Source: an uncultured Verrucomicrobiota bacterium | GTDB taxonomy: Bacteria > Verrucomicrobiota > Verrucomicrobiae > Opitutales > Opitutaceae | Assembly (NCBI GenBank): GCA_946482165.1 | Contig: CAMLQS010000036.1 | Coordinates: 1-23,271 of the forward strand | Length of the DNA stretch: 23,271 bases | Direction of reading: 5' to 3' | In this document: in pieces, positions 15,013 to 22,925 of the stretch | Layout: each line of letters begins with the position of its first letter | How positions within the stretch are numbered: the stretch's first letter is position 1 | The notes under the pieces: generated by a model | The model's database searches: none | What the model saw: only the letters and a program-made list of their open reading frames with translations | Told to the model about the DNA's origin: nothing | Position numbers and translations under genes: made by a program

Positions 15013-17697
15013 CTACGGAGCGACAAAGCTCACCTTGCCGGTGAAACGTTCGCCGCCCGGAGTGGAACGGGGGATGAAGAAGAACCCCTCGCCGATGACG
15101 TCGCCCGACGCGACCGTGCCGGGCCGCTGAAGCAGCGCACCTTGGATCGAGACCTTGCGGGCATCGTGGAGGGTGAGGTTGCCGGTGAACAAGCCGGTGG
15201 CGGTGTTGAAGGCGCCGTTCGCGGTGCTGGCTCTGAGGACGACATTGTTGGGGTTGGCCGCGGGGCCGAGGACGACGAAGCGGTTGCGGTCGTTGAGCTC
15301 GAAGACGACGGGCGGGAGCGGCAGGTCGGCCAGCGGGAGTTTCGTGCTGGTGAAGGATACGGCGACGGCGCCATCGACGAGTTTAAGGAGCGAGCCGAGG
15401 GTCGTCCCGCGAGCGGGCGGGGTCCAACGGTGGGCGGTCGCGACGAGCACGACGGGGCCGAAACCGGCGCGGTAGCCGTGGTCGCGATTGTTGGAGGCGG
15501 CTTTTGTCCAATAGAGCTCACTGTTCGCGGAGGTGCTGACCTGGTAGGGAGCGCCGCCGCCGGCGACGGGGGTGAATTGGAGCCAGCCGCCGAAGAGGCC
15601 GCCTTGGGCGTAGGGCTTCGTGTAGAGGCGATAGGAGCCGTCGCTGCCAGGAGAGACGGAGGCGGTGAGGTGTTTGCCGTCGCCGAGGTTGACGCTGAAA
15701 TTCATGCGGCCGGGGCCGGGAATCTTGATGCGACCGAAGCCGGTGCCTTCCGGGGCGGGGTTGGCGCCGAGGTTGACGGCAGGGGTGGCGGGATCGTTCA
15801 GGACGACGGTATAGACGCCGCGCCAGGGAGCGGGGGAGGCGCCGGTGAATTTGGCGATTTTCACGCCGGTTTCGGACTCGGCGACGGTTGCGACGACGGC
15901 GCCGGCCTCATTGAGCTGCTGAAGCGAGGCGAGCATCACCTCGTCGGAGGCGGCGGAGGAATCGAGGGAGAGATCGAGGCGGTAGTCGGGAAGGGTCTTG
16001 GCGCGGCGGATGGCGATCGAGGCGGTGGCGGTGGTGGCGCCGGCGTTGAGCGTCAGCGCGCCCTTGAAGGCGTGAGACCTGGAGCGGGCCGTCTGGATAA
16101 GCCGGCCGGTGAAGGTGCCGGTGCGGGCGTTGATGAGCAGTTCGACCTTCGCGGCAGGGGTGCCGGGGGCGGGAAACACTTCGAGGAGGGTTTCAAAGCT
16201 TCCGGAGAGGGCGACGGGAACCGGGGCGATGACGATTTGGAGGGTGAGCACGGGGCCGCGGGTGACGCCGCCGTTGTCGCCGGTGACGATGGTGCCGTAG
16301 CGCACGGTGTAGGTGCCGGGCCTGGCGGTGACGCCGGCGCCCGGGGCGTTGGAGATGATGCCGGTGGCGGGATCAAGCACGAGGCCGGCGGGCAGGCTGC
16401 GGGCAAAGTAAACGGTGCCGGCGGGCGGGGGCAGCCCGTTGCCGGTGAGAACGACCGGGGTCGGGAGCGTGCTTCGGACGGTGACGTTGACGACGGTGGG
16501 CTCGAGGGTGGTGCCGGTGACGGTGAAGCTTTGGCGCAGCAGGTTGGCCGCGTAGGCGATGGGCGCGGTGGCGCCGGCCTGCCTGGCCTGAAGGGTGACG
16601 CGGCCGGGCGCGGTGGGCGTGACGGTGAAGACGCCGGCGACGGGGCCGGTGATCGTGACTTCGCCGGCGGAGCCGGCGACGACGGAGAGCGAGATGGGGA
16701 GGGCGGAGCTGGCGGTCGGGTTGACGGTGAAGGAGCCGTCGGCGATGTCGCGGTCGTCTAGGGCGGCAAAGCTCACGGTCTGCGCGGTGGATTTGACGGA
16801 GCCAGTGACGTAAAACTTGCCGGTCCCGAAGCCGACGTCGCCGGGGACGAACGTGAGCGCGGAGTAAACGCTGCCGAGATTGGCAATGTCGCGGACCTTG
16901 CCGCTCACGGGGTGAAGGCTGCCGAGGACGGAATTGCCGGTGACGGAGTCGCGGCGCAGGGTGTAGAACTGGTTGATGCTATAGCCGACGTCGGTGGTGG
17001 TGTAGGCGAGGGCGTTGTAACCGGCGACGCCGAGGTCGAAGAGATCGGTCGAGACACCCGCGAGCGCGGGGCTGAGCGAGCCGAAACGGGTGAAGCCGGT
17101 GACGGCGTCGGTGCGGAGGTAGTAGAACTGGTTTGCGCCGTAGCCGAGATTTTCGCCGGCAAAAGTCAGGCCGAAGTAGCCGCTCGCGCCGCCGGTGGCG
17201 GGGCCGCCCGCTTGCGACATGGGCTTGAGATCTTCGACGGCGGAAGCGACGCCGGACCCGGGGACAAGATGCGTGAAATAGTCCCCGTCGTTTTTGTGAT
17301 GGATGAAGTAGAACTGCACCGAGCCGTAGCCGAGATCGGGGTCGGCGGAGGTGAGCGCGGAGTAGGCGTTGGGCGTGAGCTTGCCGCCGATGTCGAGATG
17401 GTTGGTCGCGGCGCCGGAGGCGGCGATGTAGGCTGTGAACGCGGAGGTGTCGCCGCCGTTGGGGATCGCGGTGTGCTTGAGCGAGTAGAACTGGGTGGGG
17501 CCGCCGCCGAGCGAGAGATCCTGCGCCATGAAGTGGAAGCCGCCGAGGTTGGGTCCGACGGACCAGCGGGGGGTAAGCGTGACGACGCCGGTGGCGGGCG
17601 TGATGGCGATCGTCGCCATGTTGTCGGCGCGGGCTGGACTGCCGACGAGCGCCGTGAGGGTCGCCAAAGCCGAAGATGCTAGGGTGCGATATATCAT
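15013..17697 (-). CDS. Large exported repeat protein with Ig-like and Verrucomicrobia-type C-terminal beta modules
   Basis: 894 residues from the ATG at 17697; the frame is open farther upstream, but this ATG starts a signal peptide (MIYRTLASSALATLTALVGS, cut after PARA at 24) and has AAGGTG 9 nt before it. Residues about 45-300 hold five related units of 51-62 residues. Each is marked by a YxAL, D-x-GYG and QFYxL pattern; the QFY/KFY cores are at 69, 128, 190, 243 and 294. A middle part looks like immunoglobulin or putative-Ig modules (LPAGLVLDPATGIISN). The C-terminal 350 residues contain two copies of a TGxFTGxL...GAL module and end ERFTGKVSFVAP. No enzyme motif or sorting signal is obvious. 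It may be a surface or matrix protein. Confidence 0.8.
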   Translation of the reverse strand: MIYRTLASSALATLTALVGSPARADNMATIAITPATGVVTLTPRWSVGPNLGGFHFMAQDLSLGGGPTQFYSLKHTAIPNGGDTSAFTAYIAASGAATNHLDIGGKLTPNAYSALTSADPDLGYGSVQFYFIHHKNDGDYFTHLVPGSGVASAVEDLKPMSQAGGPATGGASGYFGLTFAGENLGYGANQFYYLRTDAVTGFTRFGSLSPALAGVSTDLFDLGVAGYNALAYTTTDVGYSINQFYTLRRDSVTGNSVLGSLHPVSGKVRDIANLGSVYSALTFVPGDVGFGTGKFYVTGSVKSTAQTVSFAALDDRDIADGSFTVNPTASSALPISLSVVAGSAGEVTITGPVAGVFTVTPTAPGRVTLQARQAGATAPIAYAANLLRQSFTVTGTTLEPTVVNVTVRSTLPTPVVLTGNGLPPPAGTVYFARSLPAGLVLDPATGIISNAPGAGVTARPGTYTVRYGTIVTGDNGGVTRGPVLTLQIVIAPVPVALSGSFETLLEVFPAPGTPAAKVELLINARTGTFTGRLIQTARSRSHAFKGALTLNAGATTATASIAIRRAKTLPDYRLDLSLDSSAASDEVMLASLQQLNEAGAVVATVAESETGVKIAKFTGASPAPWRGVYTVVLNDPATPAVNLGANPAPEGTGFGRIKIPGPGRMNFSVNLGDGKHLTASVSPGSDGSYRLYTKPYAQGGLFGGWLQFTPVAGGGAPYQVSTSANSELYWTKAASNNRDHGYRAGFGPVVLVATAHRWTPPARGTTLGSLLKLVDGAVAVSFTSTKLPLADLPLPPVVFELNDRNRFVVLGPAANPNNVVLRASTANGAFNTATGLFTGNLTLHDARKVSIQGALLQRPGTVASGDVIGEGFFFIPRSTPGGERFTGKVSFVAP

Positions 17698-18267
17698 TCT
17701 AGCCCGCACCTTACGCCGGTTTATTCGAGACAGGTATGGGGTCTTGCCCGCGTGCCGAATGGAAGCAGCCGGACCGCGGACTGGCGGGGACGTCGCCCTT
17801 CCCGCAGAGAAAGCCACGAGCAGGGAGGCGAGGGGTGTTTGCCAATCCGCAGTTAAAGATTTCGGAACCCCCAGCACACGGCGTGCGTGTTTGCGAAATC
17901 CGTCCCTAGGAAAAATACATGGAATTTCGGAGTGGTGTCTGCGCTTTCTGCCCGGTGGATGGCGCAGACGTGTCCTTGATGACCGAGATCCCTGCGGGCA
18001 GGTCCATAAGGACGAGCATATAATGCCATTAAATTAAGTTGCCTTAACGGCTGTGCATATTTTGCGTTGGTCCATAATTACTTTTGCTAGGAGCTCTTTC
18101 GTAAATTTGGCAGCGAAGTTCGAGTGCCAGTCGGCATAAGAAGTAGGCCTGTATTCACCTGATTTGCGCTGCAGCAGCAATCAACACCGCGCCCGGCCGG
18201 GCGCGCGCGCCGATAAACACTAGGGCGAATTTTTTTGGCTGAATAATACGTAGTAACACTAATCTCT
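17698..18267. other. Divergent intergenic region with two strong hairpins and an 18-bp palindrome
   Basis: 570 bp with no convincing gene. Two hairpins follow each other: GTCTGCGC/GCGCAGAC (17937-17969, perfect 8 bp) and GTCCTT/AAGGAC (17972-18013, with inner partial pairing GACC/GGTC). A TATAAT sequence at 18019-18024 follows immediately. The GC content drops sharply at 18015-18070 and 18225-18267. CGCGCCCGGCCGGGCGCG (18188-18205) is a perfect palindrome 62 bp before the tyrosinase gene. The promoter of the oxidase operon must lie here; TATAAT is a candidate -10 but lacks a good -35 partner. Confidence 0.5.
17735..17749 (-). promoter_or_regulatory. 15-bp element shared with the BON gene, copy 2
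   Basis: On the minus strand this reads GGGCAAGACCCCATA, identical to 13370-13384. It lies 37 nt before the start at 17697, nearly the same distance as copy 1 from its own gene. Confidence 0.5.
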
Positions 18268-20355
18268 ATGAATCCCCCTGCCACGCCCGGTTCTCCTTCG
18301 GATTCCGGTTCCGAGAGTCGCTATCAACGGGTCAAACGCATCCTCAACGAGGCCGCAGGCGACGCCGATCCCTCCTATCAAGGCTATCATCGTTTCTGGG
18401 AGCTGCCCCTGCCCGAACTGCTCGAACTTCGCCTCTACGGCGTGCGCATGATCGCTCCGGCCCTGGGGGAGACCGCGTCCACCCCTTCGCAGGGCTCCAC
18501 GTCATCGTCATCTGCGTCGACCTGCGGTTGCCCTTCCGGCGCCGGGCGGCCGATGTCCGCGCCGCCCGAGGTCCCTGCCTCCGCGACATGTCCCGCCTCC
18601 GCCGCCTCCTCGGCCGCGACCGGCGGCGCGGGCCGTGGCGCCGCCTCGGGGCTGATCAAAGGCCTCAAAGGCGAGGCGCCTTTTGACGGCTCCCAATTTC
18701 CGCCCCTGCCGTGGGGCGGCCGCTCCGTCGCGGCGGCGGACATCCAGTTCATCGAGCAATGGATCGACGACGGCTGCCCCGCCGATGACCGCCACCACCT
18801 GAAATCCTCCGGGCTCCACGTCTCCAAGCTCCGCGCCCTCGCGCTCGGCCACGAGGCGCATCCGCTCTCGACCCGAAACCTCAACGAGCAACGCGCGGAC
18901 AGCAACGGGCTCAAGGTCCGCAAAAACGTCAACGCGCTCACCCCCGACGAGCTCCAGCGCCTGCGCGACGCCATCGCGCAGATGCACACCTACGACGACT
19001 ACTACATGGACGAGCGGAGCTTCAACTACTGGGCCCGCATCCACGCCTCCAACTGCCAGCACAATTGGGAGGAATTTCTCCCCTGGCATCGCGCCTACCT
19101 CTACCTCTTCGAGAAACGTCTCCAGGACATCGATCCCTCCATCACGCTGCCGTATTGGGATTGGACCGACGACAACCAGAACTTCCCCGGCGGCGACGCC
19201 ATCGACAACGGCACCGTGCCCGTGGCCTACCACTGCTTCGTCGACGACGGCGTGCTCGCCGCCCTGAAGGGCAAGATCCCCGACGACACCTGGCAAAAAC
19301 TCGCCGCCATCAAGCGCAAGACCTACGACTCCGCCCCGCGCCTCTTCGCCGCGGCCGGTATCCCCTATTCCACTACGCCGGCCGACAACGAGCCCATCCT
19401 CGCCGCCCTCGAGGCCGCCAATCCCCTCTGGCACCGCCTCCGCTGGCCGGGCGGCAGCTCGGCCCTCTTCGAAAACTATCCGCGCCCCGAGGACATGGAC
19501 CGACTCCTCGAGATCGACCAGTTCTTCACCTTCGGCAGCGGCCCCGCCGACAACCAGTTTTTCGGCGCGCTCGAGAACGTCCACAACCTGCTCCACCTCT
19601 TCTCCGGCGGCCAGAACCCGAACTTCAAGGACGGCGACAATCCCCAGAACCGCGTCTCGCCGAAATACGGCGATATGTTCTCCAACAGCACGACCACCTT
19701 CGATCCGCTGTTCTGGGCCCACCACAGCAACGTCGACCGTCTCTGGGACGCGTGGCAAAAGAAGCACCCCGGCCTCGACCCCGACAACCTCTCGTCGATC
19801 CTGCCGCCCTTCGAGTTCAACGTCGGCGACACCCTCAGCGCCGCGAAACTCGGCTACGAATACCAGCTCGGCTCCAGCGTCTTCGAGGCCGAGCCCTCCA
19901 CGCCCATCGCCCGCTTCAAATCCGCCAAGGCCCGCGTCTCCGCTCGCACGCTCGAAAACCACTCGCGCGCCGAGGTGCGTCTTCACGGCATCCGCCATTC
20001 GACCGAGGGCGGCGGCATCCTTCGCGTCTTCATCAACGAGCCCGACGCCGACGAGAACACGTCCACCAAGGGCAACGACCACTACGTCGGTCACTTCGCG
20101 ATGTTCGGCGGCCCCTGCATCGGCGGCCCGGGCCACTGCGCCCCGCCCGCCGGGCCCCGCCCGCCGGGCGACCTCCGCCACCGCCACCCGAAGACCCCGG
20201 GCAACGTCCACCTCGACGCCACCAAGACCATCGAGCGCCTCCGCCAGAAGGGCGCCACCGACTTCCATATCCACGTCGTCGTCGTCGGCCCCGACGGACG
20301 CCCGCAGCCCGACGTCCTCCGCCTCGATGCCGTCTCGCTCAACTTCTTCGACTGA
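18268..20355 (+). CDS. Tyrosinase-family type-3 copper oxidase with extra N- and C-terminal domains
   Basis: 695 residues, no signal peptide. The catalytic domain (about 225-500) has a full set of copper ligands: CuA H259, H265 and H274 (IHASNCQHNWEEFLPWHRAY), CuB H439 and H443 (ENVHNLLHLF) plus the HH at 485-486 in FDPLFWAHHSNVDRLWDAW. C263 two residues before H265 matches the CxH motif that forms a Cys-His thioether in fungal tyrosinases. Asn440 directly after the first CuB His is the residue linked to monophenol activity in bacterial tyrosinases. The N-terminal 180 residues include a Ser/Ala-rich linker and a segment (GRSVAAADIQFIEQWIDDGC) like the tail of cytochrome-type modules, but no CxxCH. 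The C-terminal 150 residues look like the beta-sandwich that shields the site in polyphenol oxidases. It heads an operon 22 nt before the LodA-like gene. Predicted reaction: oxidation of phenols or catechols to quinones. Confidence 0.9.
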   Translation: MNPPATPGSPSDSGSESRYQRVKRILNEAAGDADPSYQGYHRFWELPLPELLELRLYGVRMIAPALGETASTPSQGSTSSSSASTCGCPSGAGRPMSAPPEVPASATCPASAASSAATGGAGRGAASGLIKGLKGEAPFDGSQFPPLPWGGRSVAAADIQFIEQWIDDGCPADDRHHLKSSGLHVSKLRALALGHEAHPLSTRNLNEQRADSNGLKVRKNVNALTPDELQRLRDAIAQMHTYDDYYMDERSFNYWARIHASNCQHNWEEFLPWHRAYLYLFEKRLQDIDPSITLPYWDWTDDNQNFPGGDAIDNGTVPVAYHCFVDDGVLAALKGKIPDDTWQKLAAIKRKTYDSAPRLFAAAGIPYSTTPADNEPILAALEAANPLWHRLRWPGGSSALFENYPRPEDMDRLLEIDQFFTFGSGPADNQFFGALENVHNLLHLFSGGQNPNFKDGDNPQNRVSPKYGDMFSNSTTTFDPLFWAHHSNVDRLWDAWQKKHPGLDPDNLSSILPPFEFNVGDTLSAAKLGYEYQLGSSVFEAEPSTPIARFKSAKARVSARTLENHSRAEVRLHGIRHSTEGGGILRVFINEPDADENTSTKGNDHYVGHFAMFGGPCIGGPGHCAPPAGPRPPGDLRHRHPKTPGNVHLDATKTIERLRQKGATDFHIHVVVVGPDGRPQPDVLRLDAVSLNFFD

Positions 20356-20377
20356 ACCGCCCCGACGCCCTCCTCCC

Positions 20378-22417
20378 ATGCCTTCGACTTTCAAAATCCA
20401 TCCCTCCGTCGGCATCGCCCGTCTCGGCGACAGCCCCACCCAGTTCTACCTCTCGCCCGACGAAGCCGGCGTGCTCCCCATCGAGTGCGATCCCGAGGGC
20501 AGACCCGTCATCGGCCCCGACGGCCTCGAGAAACGCGTCGAGAAATTCAAGGACGCGCAAAACCGCGTGAAGCGCCAGGCCGCCCGCTTTCGCGTCTACG
20601 TCTACGACGACGCCAACCCCGAGGGCCGCGAGCTCAAGATCGGCGACCAGATCGAGTTCGTGAACCAGCCCTCCGGCCAGCGCATCGTCGGCGCCGTCAC
20701 CGACGTCCTCTGGACCGTCTACCTCGCCAACAAAAAAGCCGCTTGGTATGAGTTCGACGCCACCGACGGCGAGCACGGCTACGCGCCCGACCATCCGTTG
20801 CGCAACGCCGACATCACCGACCCCGCCGTCCGCCAGCACCTCATCATCGACCCGGGCCCGCAGACCGTCGGTCTCGGCCCGAAACAACCTCGCTCCGCCG
20901 AATTCGCGCGCGGCAAAAACTCCTCCGCGCCCCAGTCCTTCCCGCCTCCGCTCCAGCCCTGCTCCATCGACACCCTCGGCGAGCTCAAGGTCTACAAACA
21001 GGGCGACTCCAGCCGTCTCATCGTCCTCGGCGGTTTCGGCAATTCCGGTTCCGCCAAACAGGGTCTCGGCCAGCCCTCGATCCAGACCTACGCCAACAAC
21101 GACGGCTGGTTCGACGACACCTCCGACGGCCCCGTCACCGCCCAGATCGCCTACAAGCCCATCAGCGTGGACGGTAAACCGCCGCTCAATCCTTCCGAGT
21201 CCACCGTCATCGTGGGCGACCCCGCCTGGGTCATCGTCGGCTATCCCCGCTTCGCGCCCCAGATCGTGGACATCATCACGATGGACGACCTTGTCTACGA
21301 CGTCGCCGTCCGCCAGTTCGCCGCCGCGCCGCAGATTTTTAACGCCACCCCGCCCGCGCCGCAAAATCCCCGCACTCCGGCGGAACTCGCCGAATGGCGC
21401 CGCTTCGCCCGCTGGAACAACGACTACCGGCCCTACTTCTGGCGCGACATCTATCCCATCATCACCCGCCCGCAGTATTACTCCTACGTCATGGACGTCG
21501 GGCAGATGAACGGCGGCGACCCGCACAACGCCACCCCCGGCGCCAACGGCAATCTCGACCCGAACCAGCTCTCCGTCCCTCCCCACGCCGACGAGAATCC
21601 CGCCGACGCCCGCCGCCGCGCCGGACAGCGCGCCTTCATCTACTCCATCCTTCGCAAGCCCGGTCAGGAAAACCTCTTCACCCCGCCCGACCCGCGCTAC
21701 GCCACCGGCAAGCTCATGCTCATGCCGTATCTCTGCGGCGACAATCCCCTCACCAACACGGTGCCGTCGAAGTTCCTCCGCCTCACCGACACCCAGCTCT
21801 TCTTCATGAAGCAGTGGGCCGAGGGTAAGTTCATCAATGAGCGCGACGAGAAATTCGTCCTGCCGCCGCCGCCCTCCGGCGAGGCCCTCGACCGCGGTTC
21901 TCTCGCCACCATGCTCGGTGGCGCTTTCTGCCCCGGCGCCGAAGCCTGCTGGATCATGCGCAACCCCGCGATCTACGCGAAGGCCTACCGCCTCAAGGTC
22001 AGCCCCGACTACCTCCCGCATGCCGCGCGCCAGAACTTCGTTCCTGGCTCGCTCAGCCAAGGCAGCGATTTCACCAAGGGCCTCGAACCCGGCGACCTCA
22101 CCAAATACGGCGCGCTCCCCTGGCAGTCCGACTTCAACGAGTGCTCCACGCAGGACATCAACCTCACCTACACCGACTGGAACAACATCTACCCGGACAG
22201 CCTCGGCGATCCGGTCGTGCCCGTCGTCCAGACCACCTACTGGTGGCCCTCGCATCGCCCCATGTGGGTTAACGGCGTGTATTGGTCCACCGGCATCCCG
22301 CAGACCAACGAGGGCGACCTCGCGATGGTCACCGCGTGGAAAACGCTCGGCTTCATCAAGGGCGTGAAGGCCGAGGGCAACTCCACCTTCAACATCGTCG
22401 AAGCCCAAAACCTCTGA
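20378..22417 (+). CDS. LodA/GoxA-family oxidase, predicted cysteine tryptophylquinone (CTQ) enzyme
   Basis: 679 residues. The N-terminus FKIHPSVGIARLGDSPTQFY and the length match the LodA family, whose members oxidise the amine of lysine (LodA) or glycine (GoxA) and release ammonia and hydrogen peroxide. Other family blocks are WTVYLANKKAAWYEF (112-126), DGWFDDTSDGPVTAQI (242-257) and DPAWVIVGYPRFAPQI (281-296). The likely CTQ pair is C518 (LGGAFCPGAEACW) and W582 (LPWQSDF). Their 64-residue spacing fits the Cys516/Trp581 pair of LodA; C524 is a second candidate cysteine. There is no signal peptide, as in LodA. The ATG at 20378 directly precedes the family motif; a C-rich leader precedes it with no Shine-Dalgarno. 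It is flanked by the tyrosinase gene (22 nt) and a small protein (14 nt), with a LodB-like gene third in line. The substrate cannot be told from sequence. Confidence 0.9.
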   Translation: MPSTFKIHPSVGIARLGDSPTQFYLSPDEAGVLPIECDPEGRPVIGPDGLEKRVEKFKDAQNRVKRQAARFRVYVYDDANPEGRELKIGDQIEFVNQPSGQRIVGAVTDVLWTVYLANKKAAWYEFDATDGEHGYAPDHPLRNADITDPAVRQHLIIDPGPQTVGLGPKQPRSAEFARGKNSSAPQSFPPPLQPCSIDTLGELKVYKQGDSSRLIVLGGFGNSGSAKQGLGQPSIQTYANNDGWFDDTSDGPVTAQIAYKPISVDGKPPLNPSESTVIVGDPAWVIVGYPRFAPQIVDIITMDDLVYDVAVRQFAAAPQIFNATPPAPQNPRTPAELAEWRRFARWNNDYRPYFWRDIYPIITRPQYYSYVMDVGQMNGGDPHNATPGANGNLDPNQLSVPPHADENPADARRRAGQRAFIYSILRKPGQENLFTPPDPRYATGKLMLMPYLCGDNPLTNTVPSKFLRLTDTQLFFMKQWAEGKFINERDEKFVLPPPPSGEALDRGSLATMLGGAFCPGAEACWIMRNPAIYAKAYRLKVSPDYLPHAARQNFVPGSLSQGSDFTKGLEPGDLTKYGALPWQSDFNECSTQDINLTYTDWNNIYPDSLGDPVVPVVQTTYWWPSHRPMWVNGVYWSTGIPQTNEGDLAMVTAWKTLGFIKGVKAEGNSTFNIVEAQNL

Positions 22418-22431
22418 ACCCGACCCCGCCC

Positions 22432-22869
22432 ATGAGCCAAAAACCCAACATCGGCAGCCTCGTCGGCCTCTGGACCTACCGCAGCCTGCTCAACGACCCC
22501 GACTCCGCCACCGCGTTCAACGACCTTCAATTCGGGCTCGGCACCATCCGCATCGACGCCGCCCCCGAGGGCGTGCTCTCCGGCTCGATCTTCGGTCCCG
22601 GCTGGGCGCTCCAGCTCAACGGCTCCATCAACGGCGGCTACCCCGGCGTGGTCCGTTTCCAGGGCAAGGGCGTCGTTTCCGGCGAAGAGTGGATCTACGA
22701 CTACCTAGGCTTCGTCGTCCCGCCCTGGCCCAACGGCGTCGACCAGCGCCCCGCGATGACCGGCTCCATCGTGCGCACCATCCCGCACTCTGGCGGCGCG
22801 CCCGGCACCGTCGCTCCCGCCGGCGTTGTCTGCTCGTGGTATGCCGTCCGCCAGGACGACCCGAGCTGA
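22432..22869 (+). CDS. Small conserved beta-rich protein of the oxidase operon
   Basis: 145 residues, starting MSQKPNIGSLVGLWTYRSLL 14 nt after the LodA-like stop. It is a single domain with many short strands: LQFGLGTIRI, GVLSGSIFGPGWALQLNGSI, YPGVVRFQGKGVVSGEEWIY, then YDYLGFVVPPWPNGVDQRPA and MTGSIVRTIPHS, ending SWYAVRQDD. The GxWTYRS opening and repeated short GS-I strands suggest a small beta-barrel of lipocalin or avidin type, but this is only a shape guess. There is no signal peptide. The gene position between oxidase and maturase suggests a role as subunit, chaperone or substrate-binding partner. Confidence 0.78.
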   Translation: MSQKPNIGSLVGLWTYRSLLNDPDSATAFNDLQFGLGTIRIDAAPEGVLSGSIFGPGWALQLNGSINGGYPGVVRFQGKGVVSGEEWIYDYLGFVVPPWPNGVDQRPAMTGSIVRTIPHSGGAPGTVAPAGVVCSWYAVRQDDPS

Positions 22870-22925
22870 GAAGGCCCCGCCGCGCCCCCGCCGCCGATCA
22901 GAACCGCCCGCCGCACCGTCCGCCC

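Noticed and set aside
14899..16761. 620-codon plus-strand ORF opposite the exported repeat protein
   Set aside because: Gly/Asp/Glu low-complexity shadow that also runs across the terminator at 14950-14980.
18087..18284. 65-codon minus ORF in the tyrosinase leader
   Set aside because: No family pattern, crosses the 18-bp palindrome and overlaps the tyrosinase start; treated as chance.
18523..18600. Possible heme c attachment in the tyrosinase N-terminus
   Set aside because: The cysteines read CGCP and TCP; there is no CxxCH, so no heme is predicted.
18508..20439. 643-codon minus-strand ORF opposite the tyrosinase gene
   Set aside because: Same reason: the sense frame has all copper ligands, while the antisense frame has no motifs.
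20339..22408. 689-codon minus-strand ORF opposite the LodA-like gene
   Set aside because: A product of GC-rich codon usage on the sense strand. The sense frame carries full family similarity; the antisense protein is Val/Gly/Asp low complexity.
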